Assembly: GCA_023846275.1 (NCBI GenBank)
Contig: CM043875.1
Location: 40,330,633-40,394,632, forward strand
Origin: Vanilla planifolia
Taxonomy: Eukaryota > Streptophyta > Magnoliopsida > Asparagales > Orchidaceae
Length of the DNA: 64,000 nt
Reading direction: 5' to 3'
Numbering within the stretch: position 1 is the stretch's first letter; every line of letters begins with the position of its first letter. A program made the position numbers and the translations under genes. Shown here piece by piece: positions 27,713-41,900 of the stretch. Under the pieces are notes generated by a model. The model worked only from the letters and a program-made list of their open reading frames with translations. It did not search any database and was not told the origin of the DNA.

Positions 27713-28858
27713 TTGTTTTACATGCAAACATCCAAAATCATTTTATTTATATTTATTACTAAAGTTTTTGCTATGCAGAATGAAAGCATTAAAAAGAGAA
27801 AAAATCAAAACGAATGGAAAGAAGGAATGAAATAAATGTAAAATCAAGCTAATTAAGCCTTGAAATAAAAGAAAACAAAATTTGGTTTTCTCAAAGACAC
27901 TATCATGTGATGAGCTAAAAAAAACTAACATTAGCAATAAGGTTAGAAATGAAAAAAAAAGAGTTGGCAATGACATTGAACTGGGTTGATAATAAAAAAA
28001 ATAAAGAAAAGAAAATAAAGCTCTTACTAGATTGAACCATGAATGAAAAAAAAAAAAAGTAAATTGAGGTAATAAATCAAGCAGGAATGAAAAGAAAAAG
28101 GATATGACACTGCCAATATATCAGACTAAAATTGTGGAAACTATTGGATAATATCATTGAGGGGAAATATCGCTATGATAAAGGAAGAATATAAATGTGA
28201 ACAAAAATGAAAAAAAGAAATAGATAAAGAAAGAACTAAAGAAAAGAACAAGAAAACCAAAGAAAAAATAAACAAGTAGCTCAATAAAATTTGTTTTACA
28301 TGCATACATCCAAAATCATTTTATTTGTATTTATTACGAAACTTTTTTCTATGCAGAATGAAAGCATTAAAAAGAGAAAAAGTCAAAATAAATGAAAAAA
28401 AAAGAATGAAATGAATGTAAAATCAAGCTAATTAAGCCTTGAAATAAAAGAAAACAAAGTTGTTTCCTCATAGGCATTATCATATGATGAACTAAAAAAA
28501 TTGACATTACCAATAAGGTTAGAAATGAAAAAAAGAAGAGTTGGCAATGACACTAAATTGGATTGAAAATAAAAAAATAAAGAAAATAAATTTAACATTG
28601 GTAATAAATTGAACCATGAATGAAAAAAAAAAAGTAAATTGAGGCAATAAATCAAGCCAAGAATGAAATGGAAAAGAATATGACACTGCCAATATATCGA
28701 ACTAAAATTGTAGAAACTATTGGATAATATTATCTAGGGGAAATATGACTTTGATAAAGGAAGAATAAAAATGTGAAAAAAAAATGAAGAAAAGAAATAG
28801 AAAAACAAAGAAATAAAAAAAACAAAAGAAGAATAAACAAGTAGCTCAATAAAAATAA
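27713..28858. repeat. Diverged tandem duplication, 2 x about 578 bp
   Basis: Positions 27,713-28,290 and 28,291-28,858 are direct copies with scattered substitutions and small indels. Shared landmarks: ttgttttacatgcaaacatc / ttgttttacatgcatacatc, atgcagaatgaaagcattaa, gacactgccaatatatc, ggaaactattggataatat / agaaactattggataatat, and aacaagtagctcaataaaa. The plus strand is purine-rich, which creates false Phe/Leu/Ser-rich ORFs on the minus strand. Confidence 0.9.
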
Positions 28859-31430
28859 GAAAGAATGATTATGTATGTTTTTATACACACACATAGGATC
28901 GTGGAAGGGAAGAATCACAAAATGAATTAATTATTCTAACCCTATTGTATCTAGCAAAAATTCTCGAAAGGAGTTAAATGCATTACTGATGCTATGATAT
29001 TTTATTTCATTAATTTCATTTCATTGTCATTTATGTTCATGATTTGTCTGCTAATAGACTTGCTCACTTCTATTCTTTTTACATTACAAGGATATGCTAT
29101 TAGCACATTGAGAGTGGTAGGGAATGATGATGAGTAGGTTTCTACTATGAATTAGTAGAAATCATGTTTATTTATAAGTTTGCATGGATAAAAAATTATC
29201 CTACTTTTATATATTAGTTTAACTTGAAACTATGTGTTTGGAAATGTTATATATTAAGTAATAACTTATAAATGAAAAACAAATATGAAAATTGAAGGTT
29301 TTAACTTCACTCTTTATATGGGAAAAAAAGACTACCCTCATCTTTCCATCTAAATTCTCTAATAAGTGGTGAAATTAAAAATTAATATAGCCTGGCATGA
29401 CAACAGTTATCTCTTTCTCTCCTTTATTACATTTTGATAAACCTCTTGATTGACTAAAAGTCTTCATTGTTATAATTACAACTGCTTCCATTGCTTGGAT
29501 TTTCTTATAATTACTTCTAGCAATCTATTTAGCTTCCAATATTAGTTCCTTTAATTTGGATTAAATGTCAATTTTTATCTCTTTGCATCATCATAAGCAG
29601 TTTTACAATTATTTTCCATTACTAGAAGCTCCTTCTGCTCACTCCCTAGTAACAATCTTTTTTTGTCTCCATTTATTTCATTGTTATCAGCTCATCTGTT
29701 ACCTTTTTGAGCCAAAGATATAGCACCTCTCTCTTTAATTTTTCCTTAAGGGTTCTTGTGATTGCCTTAACCAAATCTTTTTCAACTACCTTTTCCTCTT
29801 TCTACTCTCAACTGTTATTCTTGAGAAGCTTCCTTCTTTCTTAAGATAAGCTACCAACTATCCCTCCTCCTTGAACACTCTCTTGGATTCTTCATACTTG
29901 TCACCCAAAACTCTAATTAATTTAACTTATTCAGTAATTAAATTTTTAATTTAATTTAATTTGACATTTTAATTTAAAAAGTTGAACATATTTATTTGAA
30001 CTTAAAAAATTATGAACTAAGCATTGTAAGATTCTTCTTTATGAGCTATTTTCAAAGATATGATAATTTTCAAAATCTATCACATTTTACATATTATCAT
30101 GCTTTTAAAGATATTTTCAAATTTTAATATTTTATTTTGTCATGTGTTAAAATCAAAATATCGATTGCACTAATTAATAATATTAGTCTTTATATTCTTA
30201 TTTACATAAACTCATCATCTACTAGACTTCTATACAAAGTTTAATTCAAAGGTATTATAGATACCATCATGGATATTCATCGATATGGTGTTCAATGAAT
30301 GTAGCATCACGTGCTTGAACTTCTCCATATTGGCATTTAAGATTCCAAGAAGATTGTCACTTTCACGTAAGTTGACATTAATAATAGGTTTTGATTCATG
30401 TGTAACTTGTTTGATGAAAACAAATTATTCTTTAGTGTTTTAATACTTTTTATTTAAGTGTTTTTAGATTATACATCTTAATATTATTTAGAGAATTATT
30501 TGAAGAGTTTGGTCTTTGACTCAAAAAGCTTATTAGCAAAGTATTTGGTAAGAACATAATGGGTCTTTAAGCAATTTTGAAAAGGAACTATAAAGTCTCT
30601 TTACTTGTTTTAGATAATAGACTTGTGAAAATATTCATGACATCATGTGAGAACTCCAAATATAGGATCTTCAAAGTATCTATTCACACATCTCATCACA
30701 TTCACAATAGATCAAGACATGCATTCATGGTGGTGTGTTTCTCTTTGCCACCTTGACCTTTGATAAAATCATGCCTCTAGTGTTGCTCTTTTCATTACTA
30801 TTTTTAATAAACAGTGTTAAAGACATTAAGGTGGATTTTGGTGAGAGAAATAGGGTGTATTAAATAAGAGAACAAAAGCAACAAGAACTGACAAGAAAAC
30901 GAATAAGACTGAAGTACAAAAATGTCACAAAAATAAAAGTACAATACATCTCTTTCCTTCACCTTTGCTTATTGACAAAAAACAATTGAGCTCTTAACTA
31001 GCTAATTCAAGATGCAAATATCAATTCACTACAAGTGGACCATTTATAAGCAATAGTTAAGGAGCTAACGCAACATTTTCATCTAAGCTTCTAAAAAATC
31101 AAATGTTATAAAGCCCAGTTTTCTAACTAACTAAATTGCTAATGTGTCAAGCTAGAGTACACGGAGTCACGCAAGAGAATCGGTTCAATAAGAAAACCCT
31201 CGATAGGCCTAATTGAATGTGGACCCCAAGGTCAATGCCAGTTGCTAAGCTTCCTCATTGTAAACTTAAACCAAGAGACTAATAATATAGATAAAACAAG
31301 TATCTTTATCAACAAAAAGAGCCTCAATGTCGCACGCATTTGACATGATTTGCAACTATATCATCTATATGTGTTCGTTGAAAACAATATTAGCAGAAAA
31401 ACACTTCAAAAATCTGCAAATGAAATAAAG
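28859..31430. other. Intergenic tract up to the 3' end of the CBSCBSPB gene
   Basis: AT-rich, no recognised coding region or element. The 3' UTR and polyadenylation region of the minus-strand CBSCBSPB gene should lie just below 31,585, in roughly the last 150 to 300 bases of this tract, but I cannot place the cleavage site. Confidence 0.4.
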
Positions 31431-31584
31431 ACATGACTTCTTCGTGGTCGAGGAAGCCAATTCTGCCAAAGACAACAAATGCTAAGCAAATGGAACAAAA
31501 ACTTTTCTTCACACAAACAAATGACTGCGAAATTCTTGCAGACTGCACGCCTGATGGAAACATTAGCTTTGCGTCAAGTGCACT

Positions 31585-31773
31585 TTATGATAAGCCACCT
31601 GTTCTCTTCAAGTAAGTCACCACGCTCAGTCCTGCAACAAGCGCTGCTCCGGCCGCCACTGCTTTATATGCAGCTTGCCATGCTTCTCGGTTGGTGTGAT
31701 TTACCGGTCGAGATCCCCTCTTCACATTAGCAGCAACTTCAGAACCAGAGAAGTCGAGATGCAATCTCAAGCC
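31585..31773 (-). CDS. CBSCBSPB: CBSCBSPB exon 14 (residues 479-540, C-terminal anchor) and stop
   Basis: Encodes GLRLHLDFSGSE (last PB1 strand), a basic linker, then AWQAAYKAVAAGAALVAGLS and VVTYLKRTGGLS, a single hydrophobic segment at the C-terminus, then the stop. Acceptor ttgcag|GGCTTG. Confidence 0.96.
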   Translation of the reverse strand, partial: GLRLHLDFSGSEVAANVKRGSRPVNHTNREAWQAAYKAVAAGAALVAGLSVVTYLKRTGGLS

Positions 31774-32906
31774 CTGCAACATTTATGCATGTTTATTCGT
31801 TGAAAAAGCTATTAAAAAGTCCAGTATATGAAGCAGTGAGATGTTGTCTTTCGGATTGAATGGAATGGTAATCTTACTTTCCAACCGGCTAGCCTAGCAT
31901 GATCCACAGCTGCTGCAAGATCACCGTCGGATGAGAGAACAATCTTGTCATGGTCCTCGTCTTCATACTACGCAGATGGAATTCAAATGAAACAAGGATG
32001 CTTCAGAAACTCTTTTTAGTGAAAGTAGTCAAGTTTTTGTAGAGTTGAGTGCCAACAATTTAATCGAGAGATTCACAAGAGTTCAAAAGCAATACCAGAA
32101 TCTGCGGGAGATTGTTCTTGTCGATGTCATCACCCGCTTGTTGAAGGATGCAAGTGATGAGGTCTGCCATGCTCCGTGTATCTGAAATCGGGATGAAGAG
32201 AGTGAGTACTAATTATAAAACTAAGAGTCCTTTCTTGATTTGCTTGAGCTAGAGTGGAGCGATTGCTAACAATCAGTCTTAAAGTATTGCTCGATTGATA
32301 AACTTGCATGCCTTCCTGTACACAAATCCCATTTTTGGTTGCATTCCTTGAGCAAATAAGTTGTACTTACTACAACTGTGGTCCATATGTTTGTTCATCA
32401 AACCAAGGAAATATAATTTTGATATATTGATTTTACTATATGTTTGAAAGTCTAACGAGGACATGAACACTAAGACTCTGGTTTGCTCTCACGGGGAGTG
32501 GCTCAACCTGTTGTTTCTAAAAGTTATTTAGGTTCAACTTTATGCATAATATCCTTAAAAGAAACAAAATTGTATCATGCACACTTGTCTGTCACATTTA
32601 GAAAGAAAATAACACAAGATTCATCCGAGAGTGACCCAATCAAGAAATTGTGCTTGTAAATGTTAATGTCCTCAATTGGTTGATCTGAGTTCTTATACAA
32701 CTCATATGGGTTTGGTGCGAATTTTGTTCCAGGCATGCTCAGCATCTTCACTGACCTACATGGTCCAGTTCTTTTGACTTTCTTCTTGGATGCCCTTTTA
32801 AAGGTCTTTTTTTGCATAATTATCTTTTGGATGGCATATTCTTTGGTATTTGACTCCTCTTTTCTCTTTATAACAATATAATGGACACAGAACTCGCCAT
32901 TCTCAC

Positions 32907-32938
<32 letters not shown>

Positions 32939-35900
32939 AAATACAAAAACCTCCGTACACTAATGCTCTGACTTTCATGTCAACCTTAAGCTTGACGTTG
33001 CAACTAATAGTTAATTTGTGCAAGGGGAAAAGGATTCATGATGTAAAGCAATTCCTAACCCTTAAATATACGAGGTGAGACCATGTGTAAGTATAAGAGA
33101 AAAAGTAGTATATGGCTTACCGCAATTAAATCTGTGCATCCTGCCCTTGTTATCCTCTAGCTTGAAGGAAAAGCCAGTGGATACGCCTGAAAAAGTGAAA
33201 GCAGGAGAGCTGCTGGTATCAGCTTCAGAAGCAAATTTCATTGATGTTTCGCTGGAAAAAATGTATGACAGATGAGTTAGCTTCTATTGTTGTAGAGATA
33301 GTCATAGAGATTTGTTATAGTTCTACTTTATACTGATACAGAAGAATAAAAAGACTAATCAGAGACCTTCGAGATTCCTCATCCTCATCAGAAGGACCCA
33401 TGGCCATGGCCGAATCCCAGAACTTCTGCATTATTGCAGCAGTTGATTCGGTTCCTAGGCCTCCACTGCTTTCAACCTGGTTGTATTTCAGTCAGTATGT
33501 TCTGCGTTACTTCTAAATAAAAACAAAATTGCAGCAGAAATTACAAATAAACAATTTCATAGAATTCAGTAGAATGCCGCTCAGTCTAAATGGTACATTG
33601 CTACTATCTAATCACAATTTATTGCCTTCAGTTGGAGAGGTGTTATAATTATGAAATGGCTTTGGGAATCATCTCCAAAAACGAATCAGTCCTTAAAGGC
33701 TGTTTGCTTGATTTTACGTAAATAACAGTTAATAATTTGAGAATTATCTTAATAGGATTCTATTAGGATCCCCTAATATGTAAGTGTTCCCCAAATTTGA
33801 GTGTTCATTTTTTCTTATAAATTATAACTTCAAAAAATATTATTTAAAATGCAGCCAAAATAAATGTTCAAATTTTCCAATAACATTACATAACAAAACA
33901 TATTCTGGAGGTACATGGTAAAAAACATTCAATCATCACTATCTATTAACCACTAAAGTGGCTTTAACCAATCATCTCGTTGGATTTCTAGAATAACAGA
34001 TGCCATAACATTGAATTTTTCATTATTATTCTCACACTTGGTAGTATGTCATCTTGCTGCTTAAAAAGTGCTATTGTGAAAAATGGAGATATAATTTTTG
34101 GAAGGTTTAGGCTATTGAAGACGCTGAAAAAAAAAATCGGTTATTTTAAAGGCACTTGATGTACATCATGGGGTACATCAAATAACAAGAATTCAGCATC
34201 ATTTCATAGTCAATCATCCACTAGAGAAATTGAATAAATCTCTCAGGCTTAGCCGTTTTACCATTGAAGTCCGATGAACTACCTTAGAGCCGAATGACTC
34301 TCCTCAGGCCTAAGACCCTCTTAATGCTCAGTCCACAAGGTCAATCTACACACTTGGGCTAGTCACCTCCTCCAACGGCAGGCCCTCCTTCTTTAAGTCC
34401 AACTTGCAAAGTTATGGACAAAAACCGGTGGCTAGTTGCAGAAGCATAGGCTTTCTTTGTGGGTGCAGGGCTAATGAAGACTCACACAGAGTAAGCTAAG
34501 TTCATATGTTAGGCTACGTCACAAGTTGTATAATGCAAGTGTATTGTTAAAGGATCCCATGGTGTATCCATAAGAAAATGTAATTAGAAAAGTTGACTTG
34601 CATGTCTAAAACTTTAGATTAAATTTATAAAGAATCTAGAATATATTATTAATAAAAACAATGAGTTTATTGTAATAAAATTTTATATAAACTTGATGTG
34701 TAAAAAGGATAAAGAAAGAAGGAATGAAAAGAAGACCAACCACAAGAAGGGCGGGCAATAAAAGGCAAATATAAAGGCAAAGAAAAAAACTGTGAAAAAG
34801 AGTTCGAGGATCAAGGAATTGGTGAGATTTAACAAAGATTGTGTATTGAAATGAAAAAAAAAAATTGTTGACTGATTTCTAGATCTCTAGAATTTACAAT
34901 TTAATTAAATTATCAATTAATAAAATTAGGATTATCATTTTAACTACGAACATAACATGCAATAGAATAGTGACTATTTTAAATTAGGCGCTTAATCTTC
35001 AATGTACAGGAGCTTATAAGAAAAAAAAAAAAACTAATGCAATTTTAATAAGAAAAACAAGTAGATAAATTAGAATAATTGTAATGATCAATTAGAATAA
35101 TTGTAAGTATGATTATCATACTTGAACATTGTATTGGTTTAATCATAATAGCATAGCAATGTTTTTGTTATGCATAATACAATATGTTCTTAACATTATT
35201 ATTTGCATATTTTGTTATATAAAATATATATAAGGAGATAAGACAATTGATCAATTACATATTGTCAAAATATGAAAGAGAATAAGATAGCAAAGAAAGA
35301 AATGGGATGAAAAATAAAAAAAGAATAAAATAAAAATAGAAGAAAGATGATGTAACATGATGGTTATGACATGATATCATATAAATATTTGATATGATTT
35401 AGAATATATAAACCTTATTATGATCATTATACTGATGTGTCATGAAATGTAGTTTGATGAAATAATTTCATATAAAAATTAAGATATTTTCCTAATGATA
35501 TTATCCCCAGTAGTTATACTTTGCTATCATAATGGTTTGAAGATGAGTAGAGATGATATGAAGTGATATGTCATGGTATCATTGACATCAAATCCCATAT
35601 TTAGCTATTGCTAGGAGATGATATGAGATGAGATCTGTTAATTATATACTGATGTAAGATCGGTAAGAAATGAGACCTACACATTTTGTATTGGTTTGAA
35701 AATGACATGAGATGAGATGATACCACTATCACAATAGGTAAGATGAGTGATAAGGATATGCCAACTGGTTAAGATTTGTACGACGTGTTATAATATTAGG
35801 TGATATGATATAAAATGAGATGAAATCTTATAATATTAAAATAATGGTCATTTGAGGAATATCTAATCTTTTATGATAACTATGAGAGATACAAGATATA

Positions 35901-38900
35901 CAAAGAATATTAGGAATATAAAAACTGAGAAAATAAAAGAATGAATAATATAAAATTGGATTTAAATGACTAAATAGAAATGAAATGAATATAGAAATGT
36001 TCAAGAATAGACATGAATAAGAATTTCATCTATGCATCATTTTATATGTTTGATTACTTTATGTTTTATATATTGATCACATGTTCTTATATACCATACT
36101 ATTTTTTAAGCACAAATGTCATATTTTTATTATTGCTCTTTCATTATAGTTTATCTTGTTATGACACCTTATTTCATATTATTGTTTGTAATAATAATTT
36201 ATTTGATTGGCTTCTTAAACTCATTATGTTAAGTTAAAATTCTAAGGCATCAAGAGATGAGAATCATAATTTCACTTAAGATGAGTTAATGATAACATGT
36301 TTTGTAGAGTCATGTGATATTCCTTTTTGGATGTTTATATCTTGGAAAATTTTGGATAATTGTATATATGGTATAGGATATTTTTTTGAATATGTATATG
36401 TATTTGAGCATATTTGTTTTGGTGTGGATAGCTTGATCTATTAGTTTTAGCTAATATTCTATAAACTGATGATAGTGTTGTGGTTTTGTGATATTGCATA
36501 GTATTGATGATAGTTATATTATTTGGATATATGGATACAGTGTGGATGAGAATATTGTTGAGCATATTTGTTTATGGGTTTCAAGTGAAGATACTTATTA
36601 TAATGTCAATAGTTCATAACTAAAATGACTTGTAGAGGGACAAAAAATAGAGTAGAATATGACTTAGACAATAGTTACAACTTATCAATGGGAAGTACTC
36701 AAATGTTGACATGTTGTAATACAATGCATCTTAACAAAACTCAAAATAAATCTCTTGGAGATTTGCCACTAGAACCATGAAGATCTTCATCATGTTGAAC
36801 ATTTCCTCTTCTTCTTTATCTTTTAATGAAGATCATCTAAGTGGTCGGATTTTTTGTTCGAGAGAGTTTGGAGCTTCCATATAAATCACGTATCTCCCAC
36901 TTTTTAATGTTCTTAGACATATCTTATTTTTTGATGCTTGCTCATTAATAATCCTTCTTTTATAGCAAATGAAGAGTAGTTTATTTGTGATACAAGTGTG
37001 AGGATTTCTTCGTGGCTATATCAGAGATTTCATTTACAACTTGAAGAGGGAGACATGCATTGCCCCAACATAACCATCTTTCTTGGGATGATATAACTTC
37101 AAAGCTTATCATCTCCAACTAAGGGAGAGAACATAATATAACTCAATGAATGTCATTTCCATCTTGAGATGATGTCTATTCAAGTTTAGGCATTTTGGTT
37201 CAACATGAAATTTAAATTTTCAAATCAATTTGAATAAAGCAAAGTTAAATTAAACAAAAAGGCAAATGTTTAATGGAAGTTGGCAAAGGAGAGTTGAACC
37301 AAGGAACTTGGCAATAGGTTTTGGAACCTCTTCCATTTCTTTATCTTTTCCATTATTACAACTAATGGATTACATATTTTTATAATAATTCAGAAGCTAA
37401 AATACTTGAAAAATTCAGAAGTCAAAACTATGTTTTGAACCCAAAACTGTTTTTGCCACATTATCAACTATTTATTGGCTCAACATTTATCAAATAATTT
37501 AATTGTTTTATTGTACTTACACAAATTTTGAACTAAATTGAATCAAAACTCAAGTAAGTCGACCAAAACTAGAAATAGTGTTTTGAGCTAGTCAATTGGA
37601 CTTGTAACTAGGTTCTATTAGATTGAATTTAATTCTGATTTTAAGAAATTACGATAAATTTTTTGTTATTCTTATCTCCAACTTCATCTATAACAATGGC
37701 TTCCATATTTTGTGCAACAACAAGCCAACTCACAACAATGATGGAATGGTTATTATGTCAATATTTAGTGCATATAAATCAATGCTTGCAGGAAAAGAGG
37801 CTTGCAGGATCCAAATTTGTCATAGAAATGCACATTCAACATCTATGCCAAATATCCTTGCACCTACATCAATCAGTAGTTATCCTTCACTTGACATCAA
37901 CTGTGTCCCAATCAAGATCCAAAGGCATTCAATGATCTTGGGGAGAAGTTTTCCTTTCTTTCGTAAGCACAATTCCTAACCAAAACAAGAAACCCTTGCA
38001 GTCCCTGTAGAGGAATCTCCTATACTCTTTTATCAAGATAGATCTTTAATTATTCTTACTACATAACTCTTTTTTCTCACTATAAGTAAACCCAGTAACA
38101 CATCCATCCCAAATCCAATCAGCAATGGTGTTAGGGAATAATGAATGGAAAAGCACTAAAAATGTATAGTGAAATGAAATAATTTAGTAGTCAAATTTAT
38201 TTATTTAACTAATTGAAAGTAATTATCTAGTACATTGGATGTTTATCAAGAAAATATTAGGTATTTGGTAACTATCATCAGTTAATGAACTTTGTTGTTG
38301 CAAATTGTTACAGGTACAACTCATGGATGGAGCACTCACATAATAAAGACGACATGGTTTTCTCTTTGTACAATTAATGGAATTCATTATATTATTTTCT
38401 TTATAATTTTCAAACAAAAAATTGTTTTAAACCATAGAAATAACAATAAAAATTAGCCTTTTTCCTAATGAATAAAGTATGTGAGATGTATTCATTAGGT
38501 AGGTCTTAGGAGAAACCCCCATACATCTATGGCATATCGAAAAAAACCTTAATGTCATCATAAAGAAACATGGAGGAGGATAAAATAGTAAATTGCATGA
38601 ATCAGTTGCATGCAATTTTATCGCTTTGCCCTCCAAATGCCTTTTCTTCTTGTTTTTATCCTTGCCAAAATTGCTTTATAACAACCTTAAAAATAATTTT
38701 TTGGGGTATCTAAACCATTAACCTTTCTTGGCCTTGACTTTCTTTTCTATTCACTTTTGGTTTTATTATTGTGCTGGTTGGTCAATATCAATCTCAATGC
38801 CAATAAACTTCTAAAAAAATACTATCTAGCATTAGCAAGGCCTGTAAGCAGGTTGAATTAACCAAAACTTTTATAAAATTTGAATAATTTTTTTTTAGCA

Positions 38901-41900
38901 AATCAGTATTTGGATAGGGATCTGTAATCAATCCAAGGTCAATTGAACTTCAAGTAATCAATTTGGATTTTCTGTCAATTTGCATGACAAAGAAAGGTAA
39001 AGATATAAAAGAGCTAGCGATTAGAAGATCATCCATGAAAACTATTGATTATGTAAACCACATTTCTATCGTTTCATCCTCCTTTACACAAAAAACTCAC
39101 ATTAATGTATATTTGTGCCAAGTATGCATGCACTCAATCTGAGTTCAAGTTATGAATGAATCAAACATGAGTTGATCTATTTCCTGATCCATATAATGGA
39201 AATATATTGGGTTAGAGTTTGGATTAAAAAAAGATCCAACTACAGGCTTAACTACAACCTTCATTGTTTATAAAGAAACCAAGTTTAAAGTTCTGTTCTA
39301 GTGTTAATGTAACTCAATCCCTAAAGCTTCTAATTGGACAATTGTCTGTGCAACTCAAATCATAATCTTGCAAAAGACTTTAAAATTGTACCTATATATA
39401 GATGACTAATTGCCAAGTTTCACAGACATATCACGTAAAACTGCATGGAGTTTGTTTTCACAGGCATCTAATCAAACTAAGAGTTCATTTAATACAAATG
39501 TAATGTGTCATGAATATTCATGAAAAAATAGCATTGTTAAAGTATACGCAGTAGAATCTACCTTGCTTTATGAAACGGAATCCGAAGTTAAGAATATTAA
39601 TTATTTGCTACCATAAGAAAATTTCAGCTTACAAATTAATTTCTTTTTTAATTTAAAACATCTCATTAATTTCACTGATTAGATTTGAACTCACATTGCT
39701 AACAAAAGAAAAATCCCACAAATTGGGCCTATGAGCTGGCCTATAAACTTAAAATATAGAGTAAAATAATATTACAACAACTATACAAGATGACTGAAAA
39801 AACAACAGGGAGCAAAATTGACTCACTCTAGCTATTGCAGCATGAGAAGCATCAATTACATCAATAACCGAAACAATATTGCCATCTGTTGGAAAAATAC
39901 ATTATTCAGGTAAGGAGAGTTAGGAATTGTATCATCACATAACACAGAAGAGTACCTTTATCAACAACAGGGAGATGAAGAAATTTTCCGTTATGCATAA
40001 TATGAAGCGCATCAATTATGGGGGTGTCAATAGTTCCACATTCAGGATTAACAGTCATGACCTGAATGAATGGTCAGTACAACACCTTGCAGTTACGACA
40101 AAGTTATAGCTTAAAAGCATTCACAGAATATAGAGATAATCAGCGCACACAGAAAATAAAAATTATTAATCTCAACATATCAAATTCTTTCTATTAATTC
40201 CTTGCTTTATCTTTTTTTGGTCTTCTATTATTTGCAAAAGAAAATTTCATCAAGTGGCCTCTATTAACAAGAGTATTAATTGGACTACATTTTATATGTC
40301 AAAATCATCATTTAAGCACATACTTTAAAAGCTTATTCTCAATCTATGATACATTAACTTTCTATCATATGTACTCATCTCTAATCATTCTACGACTCTA
40401 TAATGCTCATATGATTTCTATGTTTGTACTCTACAGCCAACACCCACTACCATATAACATTGTTGGTCCCAATGCAAACTTATGACCTTCTTTATGTTTA
40501 ATATTAATTAGAATATTTTGATTACGCAACAAACTAAAAACACTTATTTCATCAATTATCATGTCATAACCTATTTGGCTCCTACCATCAATCAATTAAG
40601 CCATCATAAATCAGCTATCGTGTCATAGCTTGCATTAAAAAGTTTATAAAAATAACACATCTATGTAGATTTAATACTTTAATCATGGACAAACTTTTTG
40701 AACCTCGTTCTTGATGCATTTTCTTTAATTGTTCTATATTGTTTGCTTTCCCTGCTTCAACATATATTTATCATTCTCAGCCTTTAGATCCTTGCTCATT
40801 TTCTCCTTCTAATCCTTTGAAGCACTGCATTATTAATGTCTTAGAGCTCAACGGCACCATTTGAACTTTCTTTTAACATCTCTAAAAGGCATGGGTGACT
40901 TTTGTACGGTTTGAGTTGGGGTACTTATTCAATGATGATAAGTTGATGTCTTTCCACAGCTATCACATTTGAAGATACTGTTTAATCTCTACAACATTTT
41001 AAGATACCATTCAATCTCCATAACCTTCTAAAACTCTACATCTAATTTATAGATTCTGTGGAGAAGTAATTTCTTCTTGACGTAAGAGCATAATCCTGGT
41101 CGAAATTGAGCAAACTTAGCATGTGGATGTTCTACCGCATCATAATAAGTCATGACATCAAAAACTTGAGCATATTATCAGTTATAGAAAAAGTACCCTA
41201 TCTTCGTAATGACAAATCATCTAACACTTATCATGATAGATTCAGGGCAACTACTTTTCTTTTAAGAACTCTTTCATTTTGGCCCAAGTTCACACAAGGT
41301 TCTGCCTTGTCCAATAGAATTGCCATTACTTATTGACCCAATGAGTTTTAGATTGATAAGTTAACTTAAATTTAGCAAAAGGAACTCGATATGTCTCGAA
41401 CATGACTTGCTATGCAAAGCAGTTATCCGTATCTATGAGTTGGTTTGTAAAAACATTAAATACAAGCTTATCATCAAATCATAGAATGCTATCTTAGCTC
41501 TAATAGTAATGTCTTTGTTATCATATCATCCCTAACAATGCATAAGAGCCACATTCCCATGTAAGAATCTAGATATAGATGTGGCCTACTAAAAGGATAG
41601 CCTTTTAGAAGGAAATTGCCTTGTAGTGGGAGATAATCTATGATAAACCCTGCAAAACAATCTTGTTATAGAGCAAAGGCCCTGCCATCTCATTATGTCA
41701 TTAGAAGCAACCTTTTAAACAACCCTAAGCAATCCCATATATAAAGCTATGATTTCTTGGGGAAGAAGCAAAAAATCATGTTAAGAAGGGATTGTTCATA
41801 ACCCTATCAATCATTTGAGTCAATGACATCTAATCATCCTTAAACAATTATGTAAGGTCAACTATTGGAAAGTGATGTTGGGTGGCCTTAACAATATCTG

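Noticed and set aside
28428-28918. Phe/Leu/Ser-rich ORFs that look like membrane proteins (also 27,743-27,976)
   Set aside because: They are the complement of low-complexity purine-rich DNA, and both copies of the duplication carry different broken versions.
32881-33078. ORF with a poly-lysine run
   Set aside because: Translation of the A29 tract.
37623-37979. Overlapping plus-strand ORFs of 118 and 90 codons in intron 9
   Set aside because: No domain recognised, the two frames compete, and the region is intronic; most likely old transposon sequence.
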